A stretch of 64,000 nucleotides of DNA from Cytidiella melzeri (taxonomy: Eukaryota; Basidiomycota; Agaricomycetes; Polyporales; Irpicaceae), in assembly GCA_022592445.1 (NCBI GenBank), contig JABYQR010000139.1, positions 1 through 64,000 of the forward strand. The letters are read 5' to 3'. Both the position numbers and the translations under genes were made by a program. Every line of letters starts with the position of its first letter. The first letter of the stretch is position 1. A model generated the notes under the pieces. It ran no database searches, was not told where the DNA came from, and saw only the letters and a program-made list of their open reading frames with translations. Positions 23,032-35,320 of this stretch are shown here, piece by piece.

Positions 23032-24262
23032 CTAGTTACTGTCGCCCGTAACCTCATCCTCTTCGTCATCTGAGTGATCCTCTTGTGCCAAAATTCCGTC
23101 GTTGATAGCGGCAGCCCACACCTGCGGTTGATCAAGATTGAACGCCGGTGCCGCGGGCAAGTTTGGCATATAATCAGCTGTTGTGCTCCGCTTGCAGAGC
23201 TCACATAGTCTTTTGATTGATTTGCTGAGGTCATCTTGTCGGAGAGTGAGAGTTAGGAGGAGTTGTGTAGATTCCGTGCATAGGGTGACTGTGTCAATTT
23301 CCTGCGCACCAAGGCTGATGGTATGAGTCAAAATTGTTCTCTCAAAGCTTGCCAATGAGAACACCACATGAGTCCGTGGAACATTGAGAAATGTGGGACA
23401 GTCTAATGACTTGCAGGAATTGGATGAATATGTCGAGCCGGTGAAAACGGTGTAGGTTTGCACCGCAACATACAACGGCATGCCAATGCTGTCGACAGAG
23501 TGCGTCCACGCGTGCTTAGAAGCACGGCTGTTGTTCTTGGTGTATAAAGTGACAACTATAAGGTACAACTGAGGGAGTTCTGTCACTATTGATTGAAACC
23601 GCTACTCACCTCGTCCAAGCATAAGCTCTGTCTTACGGGAAGCTAGGTCTGCGGACTGCCAAACAAGCACAAAGTTCCCGGGTCTGAGTGGGTAAAACGA
23701 GGTGATATTTGCATCGTGCATATTTGGATGAATGGACTGCAGGGTTCCGAATGCTTGTGCTCTCTGTATACAAAAAGCCTGGCAAGTGGGTGTCAAAAAA
23801 GGTTTTGAAAGGCCTCGAGCTGTATTAGAAGTGAAATAAAACCCGTACTGAAGATGACACAGCTTGAATAGTCCGCTTCTGCCCTTCACGGGTCCCTGAA
23901 GTGGATGCCTGGTAGGAGCCGGTGTGACGAACATGACGAGTGATACCTGAGCTCAGAGTTGAAGTTGAGGATATCGCATTGTATGTAAGGCTTGCCAGAT
24001 GTGCAACCAAGGTTTTCCGTAGTGTTTCTGTCTGCGGTTGTTCACTTGGCAGATTGGACTGTCAATGGTTGCCGGAGTCATGCACACTGGTGGCAAGTGG
24101 ACGATCAGATTGGCAAACGGCGCGACTAACGAACGGTGGTTTGTGTCTCGCTCGAAGCTCAGCTAGTGTGTCCGGAATTAGCTTTGCTGTGGTATAGTCA
24201 ATGAAGCAGAGCTTGTTGTAGACATTGAATTCTGGTAGTCGAAGCCTAGTGGTGTCGGTCAT
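23032..24262 (-). pseudogene. Unknown multi-exon gene, frame-disrupted
   Basis: Three minus-strand coding stretches follow one another. The first starts MTDTTRLRLPEFNVYNKLCF at 24,262. The second (about 23,934-23,602) contains SFYPLRPGNFVLVWQSADLA. The last (23,586-23,032) contains VTLYTKNNSRASKHAWTHSV, LNVPRTHVVFSLASFERTIL and a DLSKSIKRLCELCKRS helix, and ends in an acidic tail (EDHSDDEEDEV). An intron near 23,600 is plausible; the joint between the first two stretches needs a frame change. I do not recognise the family. It points away from the helicase across about 410 bp and lies outside the inverted repeat that starts at 24,417. Confidence 0.45.
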
Positions 24263-24416
24263 TGAAGTGCTCTCATCGTTAGCGTTGTACGTCCTGATAT
24301 TTGCTCCAGTTCATCTCCTCAGCTGCTCTCGCAGTCTACAATTCAATCCTTGATTCAACGCAAATTGCTGGTAACGCTCAGACTCCTACCCAGTCGCCGT
24401 CGGTCGGGAGAGTAGA

Positions 24417-24645
24417 AGATATGCTAGGTCTCAAGGGGTATTTGGTCATGTTTTGTCTCATACTGGTTTAGGAGATCGATCAATTTTACACGTGCTTATT
24501 CTCCCAACCTTAATTCTGCTTCCCTCCCTCCAACGACTGGCTTTTAACAACTGTAAACAAAGATAGCCGCCTTGGCCGGCGCAGTCGGAATTCTAAGTAT
24601 ATTGCTAGCGCCAGGGGAAATTCATAGCGCCGAGAATATCTTCAA
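24417..24645 (+). repeat. Left inverted repeat / helicase promoter region
   Basis: Starts near AGATATGCTAGGTCTC and ends near AGCGCCGAGAATATC, 30 bp before the helicase ATG. It aligns with the inverse of 41,345-41,576 with scattered mismatches and small indels. It also contains the probable 5' leader of the helicase gene. Confidence 0.75.
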
Positions 24646-24740
24646 ACTGCCCAGCCAACTCGTTATGATCTGGCATGGAGCAACGGTCTGACGTCACTTG
24701 CAATGTCTCTACTGCTACCGCCAGTTCCTCCGAAGTACCC

Positions 24741-25497
24741 TGTCATGGATGGCCCGACTAGCTACTAATTTTCGCAATTTACCTCTTGTTTTTATCTGTA
24801 AAACTCCGGGCTGCAGCTCAGTTGCAACCTTTTCAGCACAAACTCCTTTGCACGTCTATTAAGCGCCCGTATCACGTGGCTTAGATGCTCCACACGGTCA
24901 CATTACTTGCTACTACGTCACACTGGCATGTGACTTAGCTTAAGTAAGACCACATGGCTACAACCACATGGCTCAGCCCATAGCTAGGGTTTGACATCAT
25001 AGATATCGTCCACATGGGCTCCTTATTGTTCTTTCCCTATTGTTCTCTTTATGGAAGGATGTTCTCACAGGTGTGGGAATGGAATACAATAGTTGGTCTC
25101 CTTTTAGATAGATTCTCTCACGAGTAGAGTTCTTGGCAAGGTCTAAACAATAGCTATTGTTCTCCTTTAGGTAGCTCTTTTGTTCTTCGTTCACACGGCT
25201 TCTTGCAAAGCCTGCCCTTAACATGGTCTGTGCGCAGGTCCCTGAAGTCTATATAAGATGCTGCATGTACGCTCCTAGCCCCCATCTCGACCTCTTGGTC
25301 TTTACTGGGCTAGGTAAGCAATCCCCTCTTGTACTACATAGCTGGTAGTAACAATACTAACTTGGTCTTTACTGGGCTAGCAACTTGAATAAAGTCTGAT
25401 AGCTGGTGAAAGCATTGTGCTCTACGCCTGCCACCACCTCCTCGTCGTTTTCCACTTCGTGTCCCTTTTAGTTGCGTCGAGCTTCGTCTCCGTGACA
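24741..25497 (+). repeat. 5' LTR (757 bp)
   Basis: Starts TGTCATGGATGGCC and ends CTCCGTGACA. Contains a TATA-like TCTATATAAG near 25,250 and two 'cttggtctttactgggctag' copies about 60 bp apart downstream of it. It is very similar to the LTRs at 35,321, 27,772 and (inverted) 13,953. Confidence 0.93.
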
Positions 25498-25647
25498 TTA
25501 GGTCGAGATCGTTGTGTAACCCCTGGGTTTATCTCTCCTCCCCCACCGTTTACAAAAGTTTATTCCTGTTTGACGAGTACGTCTCCGGTCTTACCATACC
25601 GTTGAGCTACCACTTACGTCGTCCGTTACTACCCCCTGCGTTGTCCA

Positions 25648-27480
25648 GTGCCTCAGGACACGCGCACCTGTTTGTCTAAGGACCTCACTACCAACGAGCC
25701 TCAGCTCAAGAGGTGCCTCCCGCCTTCCTTCTCTGACGCTCTCGCTGCCAAGCAACAAAGCGGTCAACCTCATCGCTGGTCTGACAAAGACCTGATTGCC
25801 GTTGCCGACTACGTCTCTAAGAAACCACGAGTAAAAGGCATCACTCTCACCGTCCCCTCATACGAGGAAAATCGACAACTTCGCGCTTCTGCCAGAGCAT
25901 ACGGAGAACGCGTTGCCGAAGAACGTGCTCGCACATTAGCAGAGCAACGTATTCACAAACCCACACTCTCTGAGCGGCTTTCTAAGCTCCCTGCACCCAC
26001 TCCTGCTCCCGCTGCACCAAAGCCGGTGCTCCTTGACTTCAAGAAGTTGTCACCGGTCGACCTCGTAGGCATCTTCAAGCCTAAGCTCACCGCTGTCCGC
26101 ACACGACTACAAGCTCTCACAGAGCTTCAAGAACTTCTCCATTGTGCAGACCCCGACCACCGTCGCGCTTTGCTTCACCTCGTCAATAAAGTCAACCGCT
26201 TCCTTAATCGACTTGACGAACTTGCGCCAGTCACAGCAGACCGCGAGTGGCAACTCCTAGACTGGGGTTGCAAAGCAATTGGGAAGATCTCGTTTAAGCA
26301 GCTTTGCAAGAACTATAGCAAAGTTCTTGCCCAGCTCAACGTAGTTAATAGAGATAGCTACTTTGACTGGATTAGATAGTCCAGAAGTTTTGCCCGACAC
26401 GTCTTCAGAAAGCCTGATTTGTGATAATTGTATCCATTTCTTCGATCCTATTACAGTCACAGACAACCACTTCCGAACCAACGAAGGATCATTCTACGAG
26501 TGTGAAAATCAACCGTGCCCTAATTGATTAAATCAGTTAGACCCAACTGAAGCTATCGAACACAAGTATTACACCGAAACCTACCAATTGCCATCTGTAG
26601 AAAATCGTCGACTCATCACAAAAGAAGACATGGACCCTACTCAGCACACCGCCCCCGAGGACACTCCTGCTCCTAACCCCACGCCCAACCTGAGCGGTCA
26701 GGATATCCTAAATATGTTTGGAATTCTGACGCAGAGAATGGTGGACATAAACTCATCACTAGCGCCTTGTCTTTCATGCAGGAAGACACCGCTGATTGGG
26801 CTCGCCCTCACATCGAGGAGTTGGCCAATAGTAAACCAGCATTTGGAAATAGCTGGGATACTTTCATCGAGGCCTTCAAGGCAAAGTTTGAGCCTATCGA
26901 CGCGGTCATGGAGGCCAAAACCAAGGTTGCTGGCATGAGGCAGGGTAACAAGACGTTTGCCGCCCACATCTCGGAGTTCGAGACCTGGGCCCCTCGCACT
27001 GGCTGGAGCCAGCAGGACCTTTTCGACCATCTCAAGTCGAGCTTGAGTACGGAATACCTTCAGCGCGTCTCTTACTTCCAGACCCGCGCTACAACTTACA
27101 ATGCACTGAAGGACCAGTGCAAGGCAGTGGACGCCCAGCTGGCGGATCTACGCAACAGCACTGGGAAGGTCATGGTGGACAGTTCCTTGGGACATGGCAA
27201 GTCCCACCAGCAAGCGTTCCGTGATCCCAATGGAATGGAGATCGACGCCTCTCATTTCTCCGCCTCGTTCGACGCGCTTTTTGCGGGACTGGGCAAACAG
27301 GAGATCTTCCAGAAATGGAAGAAGGAGATGAGCAAGCGCTGCTCGGTTTGTGGATCCGAGAACCACAAGAAAAGGGACTCAAAGCACCCCGATGACCCGG
27401 TCTGCCACCACTGCGGTGGCACCGGTCACTGGGGGTCCGTTTGCCTGAAAAGGCTCCAAGGCGTCCCTAAGGGACACTAG
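25648..27480 (+). pseudogene. Ty3 gag, with lesions
   Basis: The first 243 codons (25,648-26,379) hold a charged N-terminal region (ASARAYGERVAEERARTLAE) and a helical domain ending SYFDWIR. A frame change near 26,370 leads to a Cys-containing segment (LICDNCIHFFDP...ECENQPCPN) with a TGA at about 26,527. After a proline-rich stretch a further frame change, and probably a deletion, occurs near 26,750. The gag core follows (DTFIEAFKAKFEPIDAV, SYFQTRATTYNALKDQC). Two zinc-knuckle-like motifs (CSVCGSENHKKRDSKH and CHHCGGTGHWGSVC) end the frame. Gag packages the RNA and forms the particle. The extra N-terminal domain with a Cys cluster ahead of the gag core is unusual. Confidence 0.8.
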
Positions 27481-27771
27481 CGTTAGCAAGGCCGGCAAGC
27501 GGCAAGTAAAATTCCTGAAATTTGAATGAAATATTAGTTTTTGAGCCAGAGTTGTAAGTAAACTTGGTGCTGGTAGCAGCCTGAACAAGTAATTGCAACA
27601 GGAATAGCTTGTTCAATGAGGGATGCATAGAAAGTTGGTGGTTTGTTTCCACTGGAGCGCACAATTATTCACGAAAGAAGAGGGACTGTGCTGTCTTGTT
27701 TAAAGTGCAACAATGGATGTGAATGCAGAATTAAAACATCTACAAGTTTGTGGAGTAGAGCATGGAGATAA

Positions 27772-28528
27772 TGTCATGGATGGCCTGACTAGCCCTTAAT
27801 TTTCGCAATTTACCTCTTGTTTTTATCTGTAAAACTCCAGGCTACAACCCAGTTTCAATTCTCTATGCATAAACTCCTTTGCACGTCTATTAAGCGCCCG
27901 CATCACGTGGCTTAGACGCTCCACACGGTCACATTACTTGCTACTACGTCACACTGGCATGTGACTTAGCTTCAGTAAGACCACATGGCTACAAGCACAT
28001 GGCTCAGCCCATAGCTAGGTTTTGACGTCATAGATACTGTCCACATGGGCTCCTTATTGTTCTTTCCCTATTGTTCTCTTTATGGAAGGATGTTCTCACA
28101 GGTGTGGGAATGGAATACAATAGTTGGTCTCCTTTTAGATAGATTCTCTCATGGGTAGAGTTCTTGGCAAGGTCTAAACAATAGCTATCGTTCTTCTTTA
28201 GGTAGTTCTTTTGTTCTTCGTTCACATGGCTTCTTGCAAAGCCTGCCCTCAACATGGTCTGTGCGCAGGTCCCTGAAGTCTATATATACTGCTACATGTA
28301 CGCTCCTAGCCCCCATCTCGAACTCTTGGTCTTTACTGGGCTAGGTAAGCAAATCCCCTCTGTACTACATAGCTGGTAGTCAGAATACTAACTTGGTCTT
28401 TACTGGGCTAGCAACTTGAACAAAGTCTGATAGCTGGTGAAAGCATTGTGCTCTACGCCTGCCACCACCTCCACGTCGTTTTCCACTTCGTGTCCCTGTT
28501 TGTCACGTCGAGCCCCGTCTCCGTGTCA
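27772..28528 (+). repeat. Solo LTR, TGTCATGG family
   Basis: A 757-bp LTR of the same family as the flanking Ty3 element, flanked by GATAA on both sides (27,767-27,771 and 28,529-28,533). It ends GTGTCA instead of GTGACA. It was inserted into the non-coding repeat, not directly into gag-pol. Confidence 0.93.
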
Positions 28529-28826
28529 GATAAAGATTGTTTGACATGCGTCTTCTTCTTAATGGTGTTGAACTATGTTAAATAGTCTAGATACAATCTG
28601 GTAAACTGCAGGAGCAGGGTTGCAAGTGATTATGTTATTGATAGCAGATTGAATAAATCATGTAGCATGGAATATTTAACTGCACCTGTGACTTTGCTAC
28701 CAAAAACAACCTGAGTAAACTCTGTTCCCGGTAAGGATCTTGCCAAGCCATCTGGTCATGAATATTGACTGTATTATGGGCATTTGCTATTGGTGACACC
28801 TTTGGTAGGCAACTTGATCTGGGATA

Positions 28827-29516
28827 CTATCGATGACCCAGAAGTGAACTGGGGACAGGAAGTGAACTATTTGCTCGGGAAGGTACTTCCCCTCACTCAA
28901 CCGCCTCCAAAAAAAACAGGCATATCTATTTATGCTACTAGACATTGTGTACAAAGTTTGGTATAGAAAGAGCAGTTCTGCGAGGATAGAAAAATCGAAT
29001 ACCTCAATTTTTGCATGCAGTTCATGAGTGAACTGTGATTTATGCACTTACTGAGGCAGCACCAGTGTATATTTTGGCCCAAAAATCACAGATTACATTG
29101 ACATGGGTATATACTACCACGGAAAAATACCAGTTTGTATTTTTGAGCGATGTGGCAAGAATAGTAGAAGGTATACTCTCGACAGTGGAGGCAAGCGTGA
29201 CAATGCCTCCTCGTGGGTTAGAACTCCGACAAGCGCCGGTAACCAGCCAACGTCGCTCAGCATGTGCTGAGTTCGAACATATGTGAGCACTTGTGCGTGA
29301 CTTGCCGTGACAGTTCTCAGATATTGGCGGGGGAAAAGTTACCTTCATGCGGACCTTTTCTAGCATCTTTATCCCTCTCCAAATATTCGCAGAAATGGAC
29401 TACCTATAGCCAATATACCATACTACATCACTATAAAAACTCCGAGCGAAAAGGAACACGGAGGAATGGGGGGGACCAGAAGTGAACTGTTTAGTTCACT
29501 TCTGGGTCATCAATAG
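28827..29516. mobile_element. 690-bp MITE-like element with TA duplication
   Basis: Inverted ends CTATCGATGACCCAGAAGTG and the inverse ending ...CTGGGTCATCAATAG (24 bp with one mismatch) are flanked by TA (28,825-28,826 and 29,517-29,518). The related repeat copy at 8,930-8,990 (opposite strand) shows the site without the element (gggata followed directly by aagtcactg), confirming the borders. It contains no convincing gene. TA duplications suggest mobilisation by a Tc1/mariner/pogo transposase, but its ends differ from the pogo and mariner elements here. Confidence 0.88.
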
Positions 29517-29739
29517 TAAAGTGACTGTACTGCAATTAATTAGTTTGGGTGCAGGAAAAGGAGCCATACATGGATGAAGGTAGTCGCTAATGGTAGCAAG
29601 GGGCTTCATCTATCTTTTCATTAATCTTGTGCAGTGTTCACTGCTGATGACAGAAAATTGCTTGCGTAAGAAATAAAGGGCTTGAGGGTGTCTCATTAGA
29701 TCAACTCCCACAGCAAGTTAAATTTGTCCTGTTGATGTA

Positions 29740-30470
29740 TGAACTGCCTCATCTCCATTGAAACTGCCACAGGCTGTGTTCTGATTGTGACTCCTGACTA
29801 TAGAGCCACTAGTGGTTGTGAAACTGTGTGAAAGAATCAAAGGCAGTGCTCTATGGTGATGCAACCGTGTCCTGTTGATGTCTGAACTGCCTCAGCCCCA
29901 CTAGAACTGCCTGATGTATGAACTGCCTCATCTCCATTAAAACTGCCACAGGCTGTGTTCTGATTGCAACTCCTGCTTATAGAGCAACTAGTGGTTGTGA
30001 AACTGTGTGCAACAATCCAATGCAGTGCTTGCTGCTGATGCAACTATGTCCTGTTGATGTCTGAACTGCCTCAGCCCCATGAGAACTGCCACAGGCTGTG
30101 CTCTGATTGTAACTCCTCCTTAGAGAGCAACTGATGGTTGTGAAATTTTGTGGACCAATTGAATGCAGCGCTGGCTACTGATGAAACCATGTCTAGCTGA
30201 TGTCTGCATTGCCTCACCCCCATCAGACCTGCCACAGGCTATGTACTGATGTTACCTCCTCCATAGAGAGCAATCATTGCTTGTAAAACTTTGTGCAACA
30301 ATCCAATGCAGTGCTTGCTGCTGATGCAACCATGTACTGTTGATGTCTGAACTGCCTCACCCCATTGGAACTGCCACAGGCTGTGTTCTGAATGCAACTC
30401 CTGCTTAGAGAGCAACTAACAGTTGTGAAACTTTGTGAAACAATCAGATACACTACTACATTGTCCAAGA
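29740..30470 (-). repeat. Tandem ~150-bp units, opposite orientation to 7,540-8,260
   Basis: Four or more copies of 'gttgatgtctgaactgcctca ... gccacaggctgtgttctgatt ... gagcaactagtggttgtgaaact ... caatgcagtgcttgctgctgatgcaacc'. It forms the core of the non-coding insertion and shows that this family carries the same internal array in both places. Confidence 0.7.
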
Positions 30471-31212
30471 ATGTAGGGATTGGGTTTGGTAGTCAGCTTC
30501 CAAAGTACTGGTAACTCTTGCTCAGAGCCAATACTATGTGTGGCATGTGTTCTAATTGTATTCCTTGTTCAGAGAGCAAGCAATGTCTGTAGATTGCTGC
30601 ACATGTACATGACCAGAATTTGACATCATAGCAAGAGTGGAGTTTGAATCTGAGTCTGATTGACCTTTTTCAGCAGACTGGCCATAACTTGCTCAATTCC
30701 ACTTCATTTGACAGGGTGTTTGTACCAGGATGTTGCCACAAGATAGGGCTATCCAATGGTGTATCATATGTACAGATTTGTACCCACTTTCAGTCTCCAA
30801 AAATGAAAAAGTGCATTTTGATTGCAAAAGTGATCTGATACAAAGTTATAAAGGGCTGATAACAAGGCCAGTGTGATGCCATCAGCTGTATTCATTGTCT
30901 TGTTATTGACACTGTTACTTTCTGTATTCTGCCATCAATTTCCCACACTTTGGGGGACAAAAAGGTCACATCTGAAAAGGCATCAATGTGCTGGAGCACA
31001 CTGGAACAATTCTTCTTCATTCTTCAGGAATTGTAACAAAGCAAATGAAACACCATCAAATCATTACACCACACTGTTACAAAATTTATTACCACATGTA
31101 TTACCCCATCAAATTCCCACAGTTTGGGGGACAAAAAGGTCACATCTGAAAAAGCATCAATGCGCTGGCGCGAACTGGAATGATTCTTCTTCATTCTTCA
31201 GGAATTGTAAAA

Positions 31213-34200
31213 AGGCTGCTGCTACCTTGTCAACATCGTTGACTACTACCGCAGCCAAGCAAGACGCGTCCGACAATAAGGATGCTAAAATCGCTGCTCT
31301 CAAATACATGCTAGAGCTGCAAAAGAAGCAGATGGACGAAATGGCCGCCAAAATCAATGCGGTTTTTTGAAACGGACTCGTGACACAGCCGCAGCTGCGG
31401 GTCCTTCTGATACCCCGTCCTCATTCCTCTCGTCTTCTGCCTCGTCGTCTTCGTGTACAAAGTCTATCCCCTGCCCCTCGTCTACTATCTCCTCATGTAC
31501 TATATCGTCGCTAGATCGGTTATCATCACATTTCCGTGTACATGTACTAGTTAAAGGTCTGAATAGAAGCATTCGCGTTCCTGCTATGATAAATTCAGGA
31601 GCTACGGCTTTATTCATCAGTCACCAGTTCGTCAAGAAGCATAAGATTATTCAGCACCCGCTCGAAAAGGTCATCTCATTGCATAATATCGACAGAACTA
31701 AGAATAAAGCTGGCGGATTAACGCACTTCGTTCGCCTTACACTCACAGTCGGAGACCACAAGGAAAAGGCAGAGTTTCTTGTCACGGTCCAGAAGACGTC
31801 ATTCTTGGGCTACCATGGCTCAAGCGCGTAAACCCTACCGTTAACTGGGAAAAAGGAGAAATGACTATTCCGAGCGGCTCGGAAGAATCTCCTGATGAAC
31901 CTTTCCAGAAAGTTGACGGTAACCACAAAGAACGTAGACAGTGGGTGAAAGCCGGGATTATCCAAGACACCACTGACGAAGTCTGGTGTATGGCTGGCTT
32001 CACCTACTCTACTAAGCTTGCTGCCGAAGCAAACGAAGCTAAAGCTTAGCGCTCCTTCAAAGACATCGTTCCATCAGAGTACCACAGACACGCTAAAGTC
32101 TTCTCTGAGGAAGAGTCTAATCGGCTACCCCAGCATCAGCCCTGGGACCATTCGATTGATCTCAAACCAGACGCTCCTGAGACCATCAAATCGAAAGTTT
32201 ATCCTATGCCCCTGAACGAACAAGCCGAGCTTGACAAGTTCATTTAGGAGAACCTATCAAAGGGTTATATTACGCCTTCTAAGTCTCCGATGGCCTGTCC
32301 AGTCTTCTTCATCAAAAAGAAGGATAACAAACTCCGACTTATTCAGGATTACCGTAAGCTCAATGACATCACTGTAAAGAACCGCTACCCTCTACCGCTT
32401 GCCACCGACATCATCAACAAGCTCAAGGGTGCAAAGATCTTCACAAAATTCGATGTTCGTTGGGGATATCACAATGTCCGAATCAGAGAAGGAGACGAGT
32501 ACAAAGCGGCGTTTGTTACCAACCGAGGACTCTTCGAACCTAAGGTCATGTTCTTCGGTCTCACAAACTCACCCGCTACCTTCCAAGCTCTGATGGACAA
32601 CATCTTCGCCGACCTTGTCGCCGAGGGCAAGGTGGCTGTCTATCTAGATGACATCTTAATCTGGAGTAACAACCTGACAGAGCACCGCAAGGTTGTTCAT
32701 GAAGTCCTCGAGCGACTTCAACAACATGATCTGTATCTTCGTCCGGAAAAGTGCGAGTTTGAGAAATCTGGGATCGAGTAGCTCGGGTTGATCATTCGCG
32801 CTGGCGAAGTAGCTATGGACCCTGTCAAAGTCCAAGCAGTTTCTACGTGGCCCACACCCAAGAACCTCAAAGAAAACAGAGGATTCATCGGGTTTGCCAA
32901 CTTCTACCGCCGCTTCATTCAAGACTTCTCAAAGCACGCACGACCTCTACACAACCTGACTAAGAAGGACGTACCGTTCGTCTGGGGTCCAGCACAGCAG
33001 ACCGCCTTCACGTTGCTAAAGAAGGCCTTTACCACTAAGCCTATCTTGGCAGTCTGGGACCCTGAACTCCCTACACGTCTAGAAGTCAATGCCTCGGGCT
33101 ATGCGACTGGTGGAATCATCTCCCAGAAATCGAAGGAAGATGGATTCTACCACCCTATCGCCTATCGGTCCGCGTCTATGACTGAAGCAGAGCGTAACTA
33201 TGAAATCTTTGATCGGGAGATGTTAGCCATCACCGAAGCTCTCAAAGATTGGCGCCACTACCTTGAGGGGCTCAAGGAACCGTTTGAGATCTGGACAGAT
33301 CACGCAAACCTGCAGTACTGGAAAACTGCGCAACACCTCACTCGACGTCAAGCACGTTGGTCATTACTCTTGGCTGACTTCGACTTCGTATTGGTTCACA
33401 AGCCTGGCAGTACTATGATACACGCTGATCCTCTCTCTCGTCTTCACTCACACGCTGTCACGGACGAAGAAGACAACAAGGATCAGGTGGTACTGAAACC
33501 GGAACATTTCCGGATCCTCGCTATCAGTGCACTTGCCACTGCTTCTCCACTCGAATCAAAGCTCCGAGAATGCACGGAACAAGAAGGAGAAGTCGCACAA
33601 GCTCTTGCTACCCTCCGAAAGAAGGGTCCTCGCAAACTTGTCGGTGGTTTACTCGAATGGGAAGAGAGTGACGGACTCATCTACTACAAGGGAAAACTCT
33701 ACATCCCTAAAAACAAAGAGCTCCGTCATGAAATTGTCAAATCTTGCCATGACACACCCGCGGCTGGTCATCCGGGCAAACACGGCACCCTAGAGCTAGT
33801 CTCACGACACTATTGGTGGCCGAAGATGAATGCCTTCATAGAGACTTACGTACTAGGCTGTGACCGCTGTCAGCGCTACAAGTCAGCTCCACACCCGAAA
33901 GCAGTACTACAGCCTCAGAAAACTCCGGCCGGACCTTGGGAACACATTGGTGTAGATCTCATCACTCAGCTGCCACCCTCTAAGGGATTCGATTCGATCG
34001 CGGTCTACGTTGACCATTACTCCGATCAAACGCACATCATCCCTACTACCACTAAGGTTAACGCTGAGGGGATTGCCAATCTACACTACAAGGAAGTATT
34101 CCGACTTCACGGCATTCCCAAGAAGGTGTTCTCTGACCGAGGACCCCAGTTTGCAGCGCGCTTCATGCGTGCGCTCCATCACCGCCTAGGCATAGAGACT

Positions 34201-35155
34201 GGTTTTACGACCGCCTATCATCCGCAAGGAAATGGCAAAGTCGAACACAAAAACCAGGACATCAAACAGTACCTGCGTCTATTCTGTCAGCAACGACAAG
34301 ACGACTGGGTCAATTATCTGCCGGCGGCTGAGTTTGCACTCAACTCACGAGTACATGCGGGTAATTCACAAACACCGTTTGAAGTCATCTACGGATACCG
34401 CCCCGACTTCACCATACCAGTCAGCAAGCGAAGCAATATCCCATCACTCGATGAGCGCCTTGACAACATGGCTCGAGTACGCAAGGAGACCGAAGCAGCT
34501 CTTCGTCTAAGCAAAGAAAAGATGAAGCAACTCTACGAGTTTGAGAAGCGCTCTCCACGCGTCTTCCAAGTAGGGGACATGGTCTGGCTAAATGCTAAGA
34601 ATGTCCAGATCCACCAGGCTACCCCTACTTGGTCCTCGACAACTCGGCCCGTACAAGGTCATTGAACGCATTGGCGATCTCGATTACAAGCTCGATCTAC
34701 CCAGCTATCTCCGAATCCACCCCATCTTTCATATCAACCGTCTAAGTCCCTGGCACGACAACAGCAAAAACGTACCTCCACCTCCTGATCCTATCGTCAT
34801 AGAAGGAGAAGAGCAGTACGTTGTCGAGAAGGTGCTAGACAGCAGGCTACACAGACGATGGAAGAAGCTACAATTCCTAGTCAAATGGGAAGGGTATTCA
34901 GACGGACACAATAGCCGGGAACCAGTAGAAAACCTCGAGAATAGTCAAGAAGCAATTGACGACTTCTACAAAGCAAACCCCGGAGCGCCCCGGGTCATCA
35001 AAGCTTCACTCTTTGCGGATCTCCGCTCGCACTTTCGGGAATTCAATACCCAGACCGACCCCGCTTTCCTTCGCACGATCTATCCATCTACATACGATCT
35101 TAGCTGGGATGAAGGCAAACACATTGGTCTGGATATCTCCAGAACATCACACTGA
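31213..35155 (+). pseudogene. Ty3 pol: protease, reverse transcriptase, RNase H, integrase, chromodomain
   Basis: In order: the gag/protease linker; a retropepsin motif MINSGATALFISHQF (near 31,590) where the catalytic Asp is Asn; reverse transcriptase from CPVFFIKKKDNKLRLIQDYR (32,290) to the VYLDDILIWS active site (about 32,640); RNase H (VNASGYATGGIIS ... DREMLAITEALKDWRHYLEG ... WTDHANL); an integrase zinc finger (HPGKHGTLELVSRHYWWP...CDRCQRYK); an integrase core with Asp in GVDLITQLP, Asp in VFSDRGPQF and Glu in GKVEHKNQDIKQYL; and a chromodomain (YVVEKVLDSRLHRRWKKLQF...WEGYSDGHNS) near 34,815-34,930. Lesions are frame changes near 31,810 and 34,640, and stops at 32,047-32,049, 32,246-32,248 and 32,779-32,781. 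Confidence 0.93.
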
Positions 35156-35320
35156 CGGGTAACGTCGAGTCAACGACACCAGAAGGGGAGAAACTTCCTA
35201 GCATCCTTCTGACTAGACAATCAGGGCAATTCTGCTGAATCCCTGTAGACAGGTAGAAGACCTCTATCACCACAGCACAGTGATGCTTCGCGAGGATGCT
35301 CGATTTTAGGAGGGGGGTAA

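Larger units (their letters stand above)
27481..31212. mobile_element. Large non-coding repeat inserted between gag and pol
   Basis: Gag coding stops at 27,480 and the reading frame resumes at about 31,213 (KAAATLSTSLTTTAAKQ...). Everything between belongs to the dispersed non-coding family of 7-11.6 and 60-64 kb. The left edge (CTAGCGTTAGCAAGGCCGGC) recurs inverted at about 9,890-9,935. The right edge ends TTCTTCATTCTTCAGGAATT, a motif repeated at least six times in the window. A ~125-bp block near 30,915-31,040 is repeated directly at 31,090-31,211 and again at 62,735-62,840. No coding sequence and no certain target duplication; a non-autonomous element of unknown class. Confidence 0.6.

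Noticed and set aside
29210..29290. tRNA- or SINE-like internal promoter (GTTCGAAC) inside the MITE-like element
   Set aside because: Only a partial B-box-like motif; no A box, no cloverleaf and no tRNA arms could be drawn.
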